64,000 nucleotides of DNA, taken from NCBI GenBank assembly GCA_036639875.1, contig JAVWHX010000002.1, positions 1 to 64,000 of the forward strand, read 5' to 3'. Numbering within the stretch: the stretch's first letter is position 1; each line of letters begins with the position of its first letter. The notes beneath the pieces are model-generated. The model ran no database searches and was not told where the DNA came from. It saw only the letters and a list, made by a program, of their open reading frames with translations. The translations under genes were made by a program, and so were the position numbers. Source of the DNA: JAVWHX01 sp036639875. Lineage in GTDB: Bacteria; Bacillota_I; Bacilli_A; Erysipelotrichales; Coprobacillaceae. Shown here piece after piece: positions 38,209 through 47,087 of the stretch.

Positions 38209-39051
38209 ATGGAAAATGAATTCGAGAAAATATTTGCTGCCTCATACCCGGGGTTTTTAAGCATTCGTAATCATCATCATGAAATTATATATTTGAATGA
38301 TAACTTTAGAAACTGGGTGGCAGAATATACGGATGTTGATCCAATTGGAAAGACAAATGTAGAGTTGGCAAAACTTGTACCTAAGAATGTTGCTGATACA
38401 TTTCTACAATGTCATGATGGAAGTTTAGACTTACAAAAGAAAGATGGAAGTTCAGGTGGTTTAAGTAAAATTATTGAGTTTAAGAGTGCAGATGATAATC
38501 CATTGTTATCACAATATTTTGATGTTCTTAAATATAAAATTAAATATAAAGAAGAAGATCATATCTTTACAATTGCTTATGATATTACAGAACTTTATGT
38601 TGAAAATCAATATAACTTATTAATATCTGTTGTTGATCCATTAACACAAGCAAAAAATAGACGTTATTTTGAACAAAATATAGATTTGCTTTATGGGCAT
38701 AATTGTGTGTTGTTTGATTTAGATAATTTTAAAATGGTTAATGATAATGAAGGACATGATGTGGGTGATAAAATATTACAAGAATTTGTTGCAACAATAA
38801 AACAGATTAAGGATGTTATTGCGATGATTCGAATTGGTGGAGATGAATTTATTGCTATTTTTAGGACATCTGTTGAAGAGCATGACATTTGTAAAATGAT
38901 TAATCAACTTAGAAAAGAATATAATAAGCGATATAAACAGTATAGCTATTTATCGTTTAGTTATGGAGTAGGCATGGTAGAAAAAGGTTTAGTAGAAACA
39001 ATTCAAAAAATTGATAAAGCATTGTATGCTGATAAAGAAAATAAACATTAA
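38209..39051 (+). CDS. PAS-GGDEF diguanylate cyclase, second
   Basis: A 280-residue protein with an N-terminal PAS-like domain (residues ~5-130, SIRNHHHEIIYLNDNFRNWV) and a GGDEF domain with intact RIGGDEF (Gly210-Phe214) and the metal Asp in DLDNFKMVNDNEGHDVGD. AAAGGAG lies 8 nt before this ATG, which is preferred over in-frame starts further upstream. The third c-di-GMP-related gene in 3 kb and separately transcribed. Confidence 0.86.
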   Translation: MENEFEKIFAASYPGFLSIRNHHHEIIYLNDNFRNWVAEYTDVDPIGKTNVELAKLVPKNVADTFLQCHDGSLDLQKKDGSSGGLSKIIEFKSADDNPLLSQYFDVLKYKIKYKEEDHIFTIAYDITELYVENQYNLLISVVDPLTQAKNRRYFEQNIDLLYGHNCVLFDLDNFKMVNDNEGHDVGDKILQEFVATIKQIKDVIAMIRIGGDEFIAIFRTSVEEHDICKMINQLRKEYNKRYKQYSYLSFSYGVGMVEKGLVETIQKIDKALYADKENKH

Positions 39052-39067
39052 TACATAGGTATAATAA

Positions 39068-39092
39068 AAAGTCAGATTATTCTGACTTTTTA
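39068..39092. terminator. Bidirectional terminator between GGDEF and SDR genes
   Basis: AAAAGTCAGA and TCTGACTTTT pair perfectly around TTAT, suiting both convergent genes. Confidence 0.85.
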
Positions 39093-39100
39093 TTATACGT

Positions 39101-39898
39101 TTAGTTTGTTCCAATACTCATTGTTTCTGGTAAGGTACTTCCACCATCAATAACAATCTGTGAACCTGTTAAATAACTTGATTCATCACTACCTAAGAAA
39201 GCAAATAATTCACCAACTTCAATTGGGTTAGCAAGTCTTTTCATTGGCACCCCATTAGCAATATCTTGAATAGCACTTTCAGGGTCATTAGGATTAGACT
39301 CCATAGCCATCTTTTCTACCATTGGAGTTCTTGCATAACCTAATTGAGAACAGTTGACACGAATGTTTCTATCAGCATATTCAACAGCTAAGCACTTTGT
39401 TAAACCGACAAGAGCAGACTTTGTCATTGCATAGGCAACCTCTCCAGCATCAGCAACTATATCACCAGTTACAGAAGAAGCAATCACAATACTGCCTTTA
39501 CCTTTCTTTAGCATATATGGAATAACAGCTTGACAAGTATTCCATGCACCTTTGATATTCACATCAATATGAAAATCACGCATTTCATCACTCATTTGTT
39601 CAAAGGGTGCTAATCTACAAACACCAGCATTACAACAAGCAATATCAATGCATCCAAATTGATTCACTGTTTTAGCAATAGCATCTTCTAAATGCTTTTT
39701 GTCAGCAACATTACCAACATATGTTATAATTTCAGCATTATATTCTTTTCTTAATTTCTCAGCAGTTTCTTCAACATCATTTGCAAGATCAAACATACAT
39801 ATCTTTGCGCCATACTTTGCATATGCAGTTGCAATCCCTTCGCCAAGTCCAGCAGCAGCCCCAGTTATAATCGCAACTTTTCCATCTAATTTAGCCAT
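39101..39898 (-). CDS. Short-chain dehydrogenase/reductase (UcpA-like)
   Basis: A 265-residue SDR enzyme. The cofactor motif TGAAAGLGEGIA (residues ~12-23), the NAG segment (CCNAGV), catalytic Ser in VIASSVTG and the Y-x-x-x-K pair in YAMTKSAL are intact. An Asp after the second strand (FDLAND) suggests NAD(H) rather than NADP(H). The substrate is unknown. AAGGAG precedes the ATG. No pathway neighbours. Confidence 0.87.
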   Translation of the reverse strand: MAKLDGKVAIITGAAAGLGEGIATAYAKYGAKICMFDLANDVEETAEKLRKEYNAEIITYVGNVADKKHLEDAIAKTVNQFGCIDIACCNAGVCRLAPFEQMSDEMRDFHIDVNIKGAWNTCQAVIPYMLKKGKGSIVIASSVTGDIVADAGEVAYAMTKSALVGLTKCLAVEYADRNIRVNCSQLGYARTPMVEKMAMESNPNDPESAIQDIANGVPMKRLANPIEVGELFAFLGSDESSYLTGSQIVIDGGSTLPETMSIGTN

Positions 39899-40006
39899 TT
39901 TTTTATATCTCCTTTTCTTTTTTTAGTTATTATATTCTATCATAAAAATATGAACTCTTGAAGAAATCATAAGCATAAGTTTTTAATGTTTAATTTGAAA
40001 ATATAA

Positions 40007-40042
40007 AAACACATGAACTTATGGTATGATCATGTGTTTTGT
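40007..40042. terminator. Hairpin terminator after the rsmH-like gene
   Basis: AAAACACATGA (40007-40017) pairs with TCATGTGTTTT (40031-40041). It lies just past the minus-strand stop codon. Confidence 0.7.
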
Positions 40043-40047
40043 ATTGT

Positions 40048-41088
40048 TTAAGCTTTAATAGCCCATCTCATTTTTGTTGATTTTGCACGACTATTCACAA
40101 AGCATTCTTCTTTGGTTGGCTTTATAACATTTCTAGCAACATCACTATAAATACCTAAGTTCTTCATTTCTTTAAAAGCTTTTTTAACAATTCTGTCTTC
40201 ACCAGAATGAAAAGTTAAGATTGCAACTCTTCCACCTGGTTTAAGGATAGTAGGAAGTTTTTCCATGAATTCTATAAGAACCTCAAATTCACTATTGACT
40301 TCAATACGTAATGCTTGGAAAACTCTAGCAGCAGATTTTTTTACAATATCTTTTCTTTCTTTTTCTGGTACAAAAGATAAACTTCTTTCAATAATTTTAT
40401 AAAGAGTAGTAGTTGTTTCTATAGTGTGACCAGCTTTTAAGAATGAATCAATGTTTTTAGCTATTTCTTTAGCATAAGGTTCATCTGAATTATCAATAAA
40501 GAGTTGTTCTAATTGATCCTTATTTAATTCTAATAATCGTTTTGAAGCAGGGATGCCTTTTTGAGGATTTAATCTTAAATCTAAAGGTCCTTCTTTTTTA
40601 TAAGAGAAACCTCTTTCTGGATTATCTATCTGCATAGATGAAACTCCTAAATCAGCTAAAACAAAATCAAATAATCCAACTTCTTCAGATACTAAATCAA
40701 TATCTTTAAAATTACATAATTTAACTGTCAGAATATCTTCACCATATCCCTTATTTAATAATCTTTCTTTTGTTTTTACACTCTCAATAGGATCAATATC
40801 TAATGCATACATATGACCAGTATGATTTAAACATTCAAGCATCTTTAAAGTATGTCCACCATATCCTAAAGTACAATCTAAACCTATTTCTCCTTCTTGA
40901 ATATTTAAAAACTCTAAAATTTCATCAACCATAATAGATAAATGCATACCGACAGGAGTACTTCCTTTTTGGATAACTCTTTCTATTGTTTCTGGATATA
41001 AATCAGGATTTAATTCTTTATACTTCTCATTATATTTCTTAGGGTGAGTACCTTTATATCTCACTCTTCTTTTATGTGTAGGTTCCAT
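40048..41088 (-). CDS. RsmH-family (MraW) methyltransferase with N-terminal extension
   Basis: RsmH methylates N4 of C1402 in 16S rRNA. This 346-residue protein has the RsmH core: DCTLGYGGHTLKMLE (SAM site), LADLGVSSMQIDNPERGFSY, RVFQALRIEVNSE and LTFHSGEDRIVK. It carries about 40 extra N-terminal residues (HKRRVRYKGTHPKKYNEKY) and lies alone, not in an mraZ-rsmH-ftsL division cluster. This form is probably the second RsmH paralogue seen in some Clostridia and Erysipelotrichia; its exact target is uncertain, so no gene symbol is given. Confidence 0.8.
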   Translation of the reverse strand: MEPTHKRRVRYKGTHPKKYNEKYKELNPDLYPETIERVIQKGSTPVGMHLSIMVDEILEFLNIQEGEIGLDCTLGYGGHTLKMLECLNHTGHMYALDIDPIESVKTKERLLNKGYGEDILTVKLCNFKDIDLVSEEVGLFDFVLADLGVSSMQIDNPERGFSYKKEGPLDLRLNPQKGIPASKRLLELNKDQLEQLFIDNSDEPYAKEIAKNIDSFLKAGHTIETTTTLYKIIERSLSFVPEKERKDIVKKSAARVFQALRIEVNSEFEVLIEFMEKLPTILKPGGRVAILTFHSGEDRIVKKAFKEMKNLGIYSDVARNVIKPTKEECFVNSRAKSTKMRWAIKA

Positions 41089-41331
41089 TTATATTCGTCC
41101 TCCCTTTAGTATCAGCAAGTTTACTATACTTAATCATATTATCATTATAGAATAGGATATGTCTATAAAATGTTATTGGATATAGGTATTAAAACAATAT
41201 TCATATAACAGTAATTTACTTAATTACTTAAAATTTCTTACTTATCTGATAAATATAAAGGGATTGACCTTTTCATCAATATCACACTATGATATCATAT
41301 AATTATCATTGAATTTAGAGGAGATATTGTT

Positions 41332-42207
41332 ATGAAAAAAGGTTTGAATTTTAGAACAATAGAAAGTCAAGAGAAGTATTTTGATGTATATGATCAATCA
41401 CTTAAACTCATATCAGTACCTTTTAGTGAAAAATATGTCTCAACATCATTTGGAGAGAGTCATGTTATTTGTTGTGGGGATAAAAACAATCCACCACTTG
41501 TATTACTTCATGCTGCAAGTTGTGGTTCGACAATTTGGTATCCTAATATTATGAGTTGGAGTCAAGACTATTGTATATATGCTATTGATTTAATAGGTGA
41601 ATCATCAAAAAGTATTCTCACCCATAAAATGAAAACGCCATATGATAATGCAAAATGGCTTGATGAAACACTGGAACAATTAAATCTTGATAAAATATTT
41701 CTTTGTGGACTATCTATTGGTGGATGGACAGCAACCAATTATGCAGGTTATTTTCCACAACATATATTAAAATTAATACTTTTAAGTCCAGTTCAAACCT
41801 TTGCTAAGATGTACTCTCGTTATTTTATAAAGATAATGAAAATGGGTTTTCATCCAACAAGAGAAAATGTTGAGAATTATATTGGCTGGGGGAATGCAAA
41901 AGAAGCACCTTTACCTAATTCTATCATTGAACAATTCACTATTTCTGTTATGAATATGAATTCAAATGTAAGTTTTCCTAAATGGATAAAGAAAGAGCAC
42001 TTTGATAAAATCAATATGCCAGTACTTGTTGTGTTTGGTGAAAATGAATTTGCATTTCCAATTAAAAAGGCAATGAAAAGAGCTCGTTTGTTAATAAAAA
42101 ACTTAGAGTTAGAAATTGTTGAAGATGCATCACATCTATTGTCTGTGAGTAAACCTGATTATATAAATCAAAGAATTAAGGAATTTATTGAAAATAAAAA
42201 GACATAA
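41332..42207 (+). CDS. Alpha/beta-hydrolase
   Basis: A 291-residue hydrolase-fold protein. The nucleophile elbow is CGLSIGGWTA (Ser ~134), the oxyanion segment LLHAASCGSTIW sits near residue 65, and the catalytic His lies in DASHLLS near the C-terminus. The acid residue position reads FGENEFAF, so Glu may replace Asp. GAGGAGA precedes the ATG. Substrate unknown and no informative neighbours. Confidence 0.82.
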   Translation: MKKGLNFRTIESQEKYFDVYDQSLKLISVPFSEKYVSTSFGESHVICCGDKNNPPLVLLHAASCGSTIWYPNIMSWSQDYCIYAIDLIGESSKSILTHKMKTPYDNAKWLDETLEQLNLDKIFLCGLSIGGWTATNYAGYFPQHILKLILLSPVQTFAKMYSRYFIKIMKMGFHPTRENVENYIGWGNAKEAPLPNSIIEQFTISVMNMNSNVSFPKWIKKEHFDKINMPVLVVFGENEFAFPIKKAMKRARLLIKNLELEIVEDASHLLSVSKPDYINQRIKEFIENKKT

Positions 42208-42300
42208 ATATGTGGAAATATATATTTCATAATAAAACTATTTCTTATTTTTTATTTTATGTTACAATATGAATCATGTTAATATTGAAAGGATAAAATT

Positions 42301-43251
42301 ATGGCAAAAGTAATAAAGTTAGGGCAATACAAAGGAATAGAAGTTAAGGTAGAAAAACATACAGCTACTCAAGAAGAAGTAGAACAACAAATTCAAGGAT
42401 TACTTTCTCAAACACCTTCATTTACAGATAAAGATGGAGAAGTTGAAAATGGAGATTTAACAACAATTGATTTTGAAGGATTCAAAGATGGTGTTGCTTT
42501 TGATGGTGGTAAAGCTGATGGACATCAATTAGAAATCGGATCAGGACAATTTATTCCTGGTTTTGAAGAACAAATGATTGGAATGAAAAAAGGTGAAACA
42601 AAAGAATTGAATTTAACATTCCCAGAAGAATATGGAATGCCTGATTTAGCTGGTGCAGATGTTGTGTTTAAAGTTACAGTACATAACATTCAAAACAAAC
42701 AAGAGTCAGAGTTAAACGATGAATTCGCTGTATCATTAAATATACCTAATGTACAAACAGTTGAAGAATTAAAGAAAGAAATGGAAGCACATATTCAATC
42801 ACAACATGATCAACAATATAGAAATGAAGTTGAAAATGCAATTTTTGAAGCAGTTCTTAATGATAGTGAAGTTGAATTATCTGATGAAGATGTTGAAAAA
42901 GCAATGAATCAACATATTCAACATATTGGTTTTGAATTATCAAGACAAGGTATGCAATTAGACCAATATCTTCAAATGATGGGTATGGATGAAGCAGCAT
43001 TAAAAGAACAAATCAAACCATCTGCTTCTCAACAAGCTAAATTCGAAGCAGTTATTGATGGAATTATTAATGCTGAAAATATTTCAACAACAGATGAAGA
43101 AGCTGATCAACAAGTAGAAGCAATTGCTACACAAAATCAAGTTACAAAAGAACAAGTTTTAGAACAAGTAACTTTAGATAACTTAAAACATGATTATAAT
43201 CGTGTAAAAGCAAGTCAATTAGTTATTCAAAGTGCAAATATCAAAGATTAA
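42301..43251 (+). CDS. Trigger-factor-like FKBP chaperone lacking the ribosome-binding domain
   Basis: A 316-residue protein colinear with the second and third domains of trigger factor. It starts LGQYKGIEVKVEKHTATQEE, the linker found after the ribosome-binding domain of Tig. The FKBP prolyl isomerase domain follows (DFEGFKDGVAFDGGKADGH, IGSGQFIPGFEEQMIGM, residues ~55-145), then the helical substrate-binding C-domain. The usual ~110-residue N-terminal domain with its ribosome-docking loop is missing. GAAAGGAT precedes the ATG, and no upstream coding remnant was seen. It probably acts as a free cytosolic chaperone. Confidence 0.82.
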   Translation: MAKVIKLGQYKGIEVKVEKHTATQEEVEQQIQGLLSQTPSFTDKDGEVENGDLTTIDFEGFKDGVAFDGGKADGHQLEIGSGQFIPGFEEQMIGMKKGETKELNLTFPEEYGMPDLAGADVVFKVTVHNIQNKQESELNDEFAVSLNIPNVQTVEELKKEMEAHIQSQHDQQYRNEVENAIFEAVLNDSEVELSDEDVEKAMNQHIQHIGFELSRQGMQLDQYLQMMGMDEAALKEQIKPSASQQAKFEAVIDGIINAENISTTDEEADQQVEAIATQNQVTKEQVLEQVTLDNLKHDYNRVKASQLVIQSANIKD

Positions 43252-43260
43252 ATAGTATCT

Positions 43261-43290
43261 GGTTTCCTTTTTAGGAAACCTTTTTTTATA
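43261..43290 (+). terminator. Hairpin terminator after the trigger-factor-like gene
   Basis: GGTTTCCT and AGGAAACC pair around a T4 loop, followed by seven T residues. Confidence 0.85.
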
Positions 43291-43380
43291 AATATATTTT
43301 ATTAGATATTTTAAATACCTAAATTCAAAGAAAATGGTTATAATATTTGTAGATAAAGATTTATTTTATGGAGGTCATTA

Positions 43381-44103
43381 ATGAATGCGAATAAAGAAAT
43401 TTTATCATCAATTATGCATCAACTTGAACAACTTGGTAAAGAACAAACGAAAAAAACATATATGAATCATGGGGCGCGAGAACCATTGTTTGGAGTGACG
43501 ACAGGAGCATTAAAACCACTTGCTAAGAAAATAGGAAAGGATTATGAATTATCAATACAACTATATAATACTGGGAATTATGATGCTATGTATCTGGCTG
43601 GAATGATTGCTGATTATAACAAAATGACAAAGCAAGATTTTGAAAAATGGATACAGGAAGCTTACTGTCATGGTATAGCAAATTATACAGTTGCAGTCAC
43701 ATTAGCTGAATCTTGCTTAGCACAAGAATTAGCTGATAATTGGATAAAAAGTGATGAGGAATTATATGCTTCAGCAGGATGGTCATGCTATGAATGGTTA
43801 CTAGGATATAAACCAGATAACAACTTTGATAAAGAAAAAATATTAAGGTATTTAGAGGTTATTGAAAAAACGATTCATTCACAACCAAACTGGGTTAAAT
43901 ATGCCATGAATAACTTTGTAATTTCTGTTGGAATTTCCTATTTACCATCGCATCAAGAAGCAATTCAAGTTGCACAGAAAATTGGTGTTGTTATTGTTGA
44001 TAATGGTAAAACAAATTGTCAGACACCTAATGCAACTGTATATATTCAAAGAGCTATAGATAAAAATCGTTTGGGATTTAAAAGAAGGAATGTAAGATGT
44101 TAG
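43381..44103 (+). CDS. DNA alkylation repair protein (AlkD-like)
   Basis: A 240-residue all-helical HEAT-like repeat protein of the DNA alkylation repair family. Diagnostic segments are MNHGAREPLFGVTTGALKPLAKKIG near the N-terminus, YLAGMIADYNKMT, and the Trp-rich ASAGWSCYEWLLG and PNWVKYAMNNFVISVG. AlkD removes 3- and 7-methylated purines. GGAGG precedes the ATG, and a YdhG-like gene follows 21 bp downstream. Confidence 0.85.
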   Translation: MNANKEILSSIMHQLEQLGKEQTKKTYMNHGAREPLFGVTTGALKPLAKKIGKDYELSIQLYNTGNYDAMYLAGMIADYNKMTKQDFEKWIQEAYCHGIANYTVAVTLAESCLAQELADNWIKSDEELYASAGWSCYEWLLGYKPDNNFDKEKILRYLEVIEKTIHSQPNWVKYAMNNFVISVGISYLPSHQEAIQVAQKIGVVIVDNGKTNCQTPNATVYIQRAIDKNRLGFKRRNVRC

Positions 44104-44124
44104 AACTTAAGGAGATGAAAATCA

Positions 44125-44496
44125 ATGAAAACATTTGAAGATTACTTAGCGACAATTTCCAATGAAGAACATCGCTATCAATTAAAAGAATTATTGGATT
44201 GGGTGAAAACCACATTCCCACATTTAGAAACAAAAGTCGCATGGAATCAACCCATGTTTATAGATCATGGAACATTTATTATTGGTTTTAGTGTTGCAAA
44301 CAAGCATTTTTCTATTTCACCAGAAGTTTTGGGTATCAAAAAATTTTCTAAAGATATAGAAAATTCTGGTTATAGTCAAAGTCGTAATCTTTTTAGAATA
44401 AAATGGACTGATAAAATAGATTATGACTTATTAAAACATATGATTCAATTTAATATTGACGATAAAATAAACTGCACAAGTTTTTGGCGTTCTTAA
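44125..44496 (+). CDS. YdhG/DUF1801 family protein (frataxin-fold)
   Basis: A 123-residue protein with the DUF1801 pattern: LLDWVKTTFPHLETKVAWNQPMF, FIIGFSVANKHFSISP and a C-terminal FRIKWTDKIDYDLL. B. subtilis YdhG (Fra) is an iron chaperone of frataxin fold, and this may be related; many DUF1801 proteins remain uncharacterised. AAGGAGATG precedes the ATG. Likely cotranscribed with the AlkD-like gene. Confidence 0.8.
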   Translation: MKTFEDYLATISNEEHRYQLKELLDWVKTTFPHLETKVAWNQPMFIDHGTFIIGFSVANKHFSISPEVLGIKKFSKDIENSGYSQSRNLFRIKWTDKIDYDLLKHMIQFNIDDKINCTSFWRS

Positions 44497-44606
44497 ATGG
44501 TTGCAAGATAATATCATGAATAATAAGTTTCAAAATCATATGCGAATTTAAGTGATGAGGATTTAAGTACTTATATTTTCTTAACATTTGGATATCTATT
44601 ATAAGT

Positions 44607-44632
44607 AAGATTGGTTTTCAATCTTCTTTTTT
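44607..44632 (+). terminator. Hairpin terminator after the YdhG-like gene
   Basis: AAGATTG (44607-44613) pairs with CAATCTT (44619-44625), followed by a T-rich run. Confidence 0.75.
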
Positions 44633-44682
44633 CTTTGTTTCTAAGTTATACTATATTTAATAAGGATGAAAGGAGTATAAAG

Positions 44683-45513
44683 GTGGAAAAGAATAAGTAT
44701 GATCAAGATATTGAAGTCATATTATCGCATCAATATGATCAAGGTGCAGATTTATGGACAACTCCTGATAAGCGATTATTAAAAGGAGGACCATTCTCAA
44801 CATTAGAAAGTGTCAGTTACTTAATCGAATTAGGAATGCCAAAAGAAAACATTATAATGAAACAAGTTGCAGATTTGATATTTGATGCATGGCGAGAAGA
44901 TGGCCGCGTAAAACTATATCCTACTGGTGGTATTTATCCATGTCAAACTGCTATCGCAATCGAAACACTCTGTAAAATGGGTTATGTTAATGATGAACGT
45001 GTAAGAAAATCATTAACATATTTCTTAGATACACAGGAAACTGATGGTGGTTGGAAGTGTAATAAATATAGTTTTGGTAGGGGTGAAGAAACAAATTATT
45101 CTACACCTAATACAACATTAACTATCTTGGATATATTTCGTTATACAGATTATCTTAATAATGAGTCTTCACTAGATAAAGCAGTAGAATTCTTATTACA
45201 ACATTGGGTAATAAGAAAGCCTATTAGCCCATGTCATTATGGTATAGGAACGTTATTTATGCAATGTGAATATCCATTTAGAGGTTATAATCTTTTCTAT
45301 TATGTTTATATCTTATCTTTTTATGATTATGCAAAGAAAGATAAAAGATTTCTTGAGGCTTTCAAAGTATTAGAAAGTAAAACAATTAATAATCAAATGG
45401 TTGTTGAAAGAGTTGTTCCTAAACTTGCTAAATTATCATTTTGTAAAAAAGGTGAAGTTAGCGAACTAGCTACAAAAAGATGGGATGAAATCTTAATAAA
45501 TATTCATTCATAA
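44683..45513 (+). CDS. Alpha/alpha-toroid (prenyltransferase/terpene cyclase-like) protein
   Basis: A 276-residue soluble protein made of helical repeats like those of squalene cyclases and prenyltransferases. Repeat marks include GGIYPCQTAIAIETLCKMGY and FLDTQETDGGWKCNKYSFGRGEE; the latter is the QxxDGGW-type QW motif. The DxDD catalytic motif of cyclases was not seen. GTG start with AGGAG 7 nt upstream is preferred over an upstream ATG inside the preceding terminator. Role unknown; it may be a regulatory or peptide-binding toroid rather than an enzyme. Confidence 0.65.
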   Translation: MEKNKYDQDIEVILSHQYDQGADLWTTPDKRLLKGGPFSTLESVSYLIELGMPKENIIMKQVADLIFDAWREDGRVKLYPTGGIYPCQTAIAIETLCKMGYVNDERVRKSLTYFLDTQETDGGWKCNKYSFGRGEETNYSTPNTTLTILDIFRYTDYLNNESSLDKAVEFLLQHWVIRKPISPCHYGIGTLFMQCEYPFRGYNLFYYVYILSFYDYAKKDKRFLEAFKVLESKTINNQMVVERVVPKLAKLSFCKKGEVSELATKRWDEILINIHS

Positions 45514-45518
45514 TATTA

Positions 45519-45546
45519 AGTCATATTGAAAAATATGGCTTTTTAA
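45519..45546 (+). terminator. Hairpin terminator after the toroid gene
   Basis: AGTCATATT (45519-45527) pairs with AATATGGCT (45532-45540; one G-U), followed by TTTTT. Confidence 0.8.
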
Positions 45547-45618
45547 TTTCTTTCTCAAATATTCTTGACTCTCCACTTAGGGGAGATAGTATTCTTCAAT
45601 TACAAGGAGGGAAGAGAA

Positions 45619-46341
45619 ATGAATGAATGTATAAAAGTTCAAAATTTAACAAAGTCGTATGATGAACGAAATGTAGTTAATGATCTAAGTTTTGAAGTAA
45701 AGAAGGGTGAAGTCTTTGGTTTACTTGGTCATAATGGTGCAGGGAAGAGTACAACAATTAGTTGTATTTTAGGATTAACATCTTTAACTCGTGGACAAGC
45801 AATAGTGCTTGGTATGAATCCTAAAAAGAATAGGAAGGTATTGTTTGAGAAAGTTGGAGTTCAATTACAACATTCTCATTATCAAACGAATATTAAGGTT
45901 AATGAAATATGTGAGGAGATGTCAGTTCTTTATAAAAATCCAAATGATTATCACGAATTATTAAAACAGTTTCAATTAGAAAACTTTATAGATCAAAAAG
46001 TCAATGATTTATCAGGTGGAGAAAAACAAAAACTCTCAGTTTTATTAGCGCTTATTTCTAATCCAAAAATTATCTTTTTAGATGAACAAACAACTGGTTT
46101 AGATGTTGCTGCAAGGCGTGAGGTTTGGCAATTGTTGAAGAAACTGAAAGAAAAAGGTATGACGATATTTTTAACAACGCATTATATGGAAGAAGCAGAA
46201 AATCTTTGTGATCATGTTTTGATTTTAAAAGAAGGACAAAAAGTTGTTGAAGGAACTGTTCAAGAGATTGTTAAAAAGAGTCCGTATAAAAATTTAGAAG
46301 AAGCTTATTTATGGTATGTAGGGGAGGAAAAACTAGTATGA
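45619..46341 (+). CDS. ABC-2 exporter ATP-binding protein
   Basis: A 240-residue ATPase with Walker A GHNGAGKST (about 37-45), signature DLSGGEKQK and Walker B IIFLDEQTTGLD, with His in LTTHYMEEAE. The C-terminal tail is short. AAGGAGGG lies 8 nt before the chosen ATG. It overlaps the permease gene by 4 nt (ATGA). With the MerR regulator gene downstream it forms a likely drug or peptide efflux operon that responds to its substrate. Confidence 0.9.
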   Translation: MNECIKVQNLTKSYDERNVVNDLSFEVKKGEVFGLLGHNGAGKSTTISCILGLTSLTRGQAIVLGMNPKKNRKVLFEKVGVQLQHSHYQTNIKVNEICEEMSVLYKNPNDYHELLKQFQLENFIDQKVNDLSGGEKQKLSVLLALISNPKIIFLDEQTTGLDVAARREVWQLLKKLKEKGMTIFLTTHYMEEAENLCDHVLILKEGQKVVEGTVQEIVKKSPYKNLEEAYLWYVGEEKLV

Positions 46342-47078
46342 AACAATTCACAACATTTTTAAAGGTTGAAGGTAAACTAGGATTACGTTGTCCTGATGGT
46401 TTGATTTTTGGAGTTGGAATGCCAGTAGGAGTCTTGATGTTAATAGCTATTATTGGTGGTGGTCGAACAGCAGGGGAAACCAATTATACTTTCTTACAAA
46501 GTGCATTTGCATCACTGCTTACAGTTGGAATTTGCGCGACTGCTTTTATGGGTCTTCCGTTAACGATTGCAGAATACCGTGATAAGAAAATTTTAAAGCA
46601 TTTCTTTGTAACACCAGTGAGTCCAATGTTAATATTATTTGTACAAGTGTGTATATCTATGTTAACAGCGATTTTATCAGCAATACTAGTGGCATTGATT
46701 GCCATTGTATGCTTCGATTATCAGATGCAGGGAAATGTTTTCTATTTTATAGGAGCTTATTTTCTTGTGATGTTATCAATGTTTAGTTTAGGGATGATTT
46801 TAGCAAGCTTATGTAAAACATTAAAGATAGCGAATGTTGTGACAACATTTGTCTATTTTCCAATGTTGTTTTTATCAGGTGCTACTATTCCTTATGAGTT
46901 GTTTCCATCTTTTTTACAAAGTGTTGCAAATGTTTTACCACTAACTCATGGAATACGTTTACTTAAAGACGTATCGTTAGGTGTTTTAAGTGATCAAGCA
47001 TGGTTATCAATTCTTGTTTTGGTTGTCTTTATAGTTGCAGGAATAATCATTTCTGTTGTATCATTTAAATGGGAATAA
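46338..47078 (+). CDS. ABC-2 type exporter permease
   Basis: A 246-residue membrane protein with six predicted helices and the ABC-2 layout: a long N-terminal amphipathic segment, helix pair with the EYRDKKILKHFFVTPVS coupling region between helices 2 and 3, and a conserved FLSGATIPYELFPSFLQ loop before the last helix. GGGGAGG lies upstream inside the ATPase gene. Confidence 0.88.
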   Translation: MKQFTTFLKVEGKLGLRCPDGLIFGVGMPVGVLMLIAIIGGGRTAGETNYTFLQSAFASLLTVGICATAFMGLPLTIAEYRDKKILKHFFVTPVSPMLILFVQVCISMLTAILSAILVALIAIVCFDYQMQGNVFYFIGAYFLVMLSMFSLGMILASLCKTLKIANVVTTFVYFPMLFLSGATIPYELFPSFLQSVANVLPLTHGIRLLKDVSLGVLSDQAWLSILVLVVFIVAGIIISVVSFKWE

Positions 47079-47087
47079 GAGAGGAAA

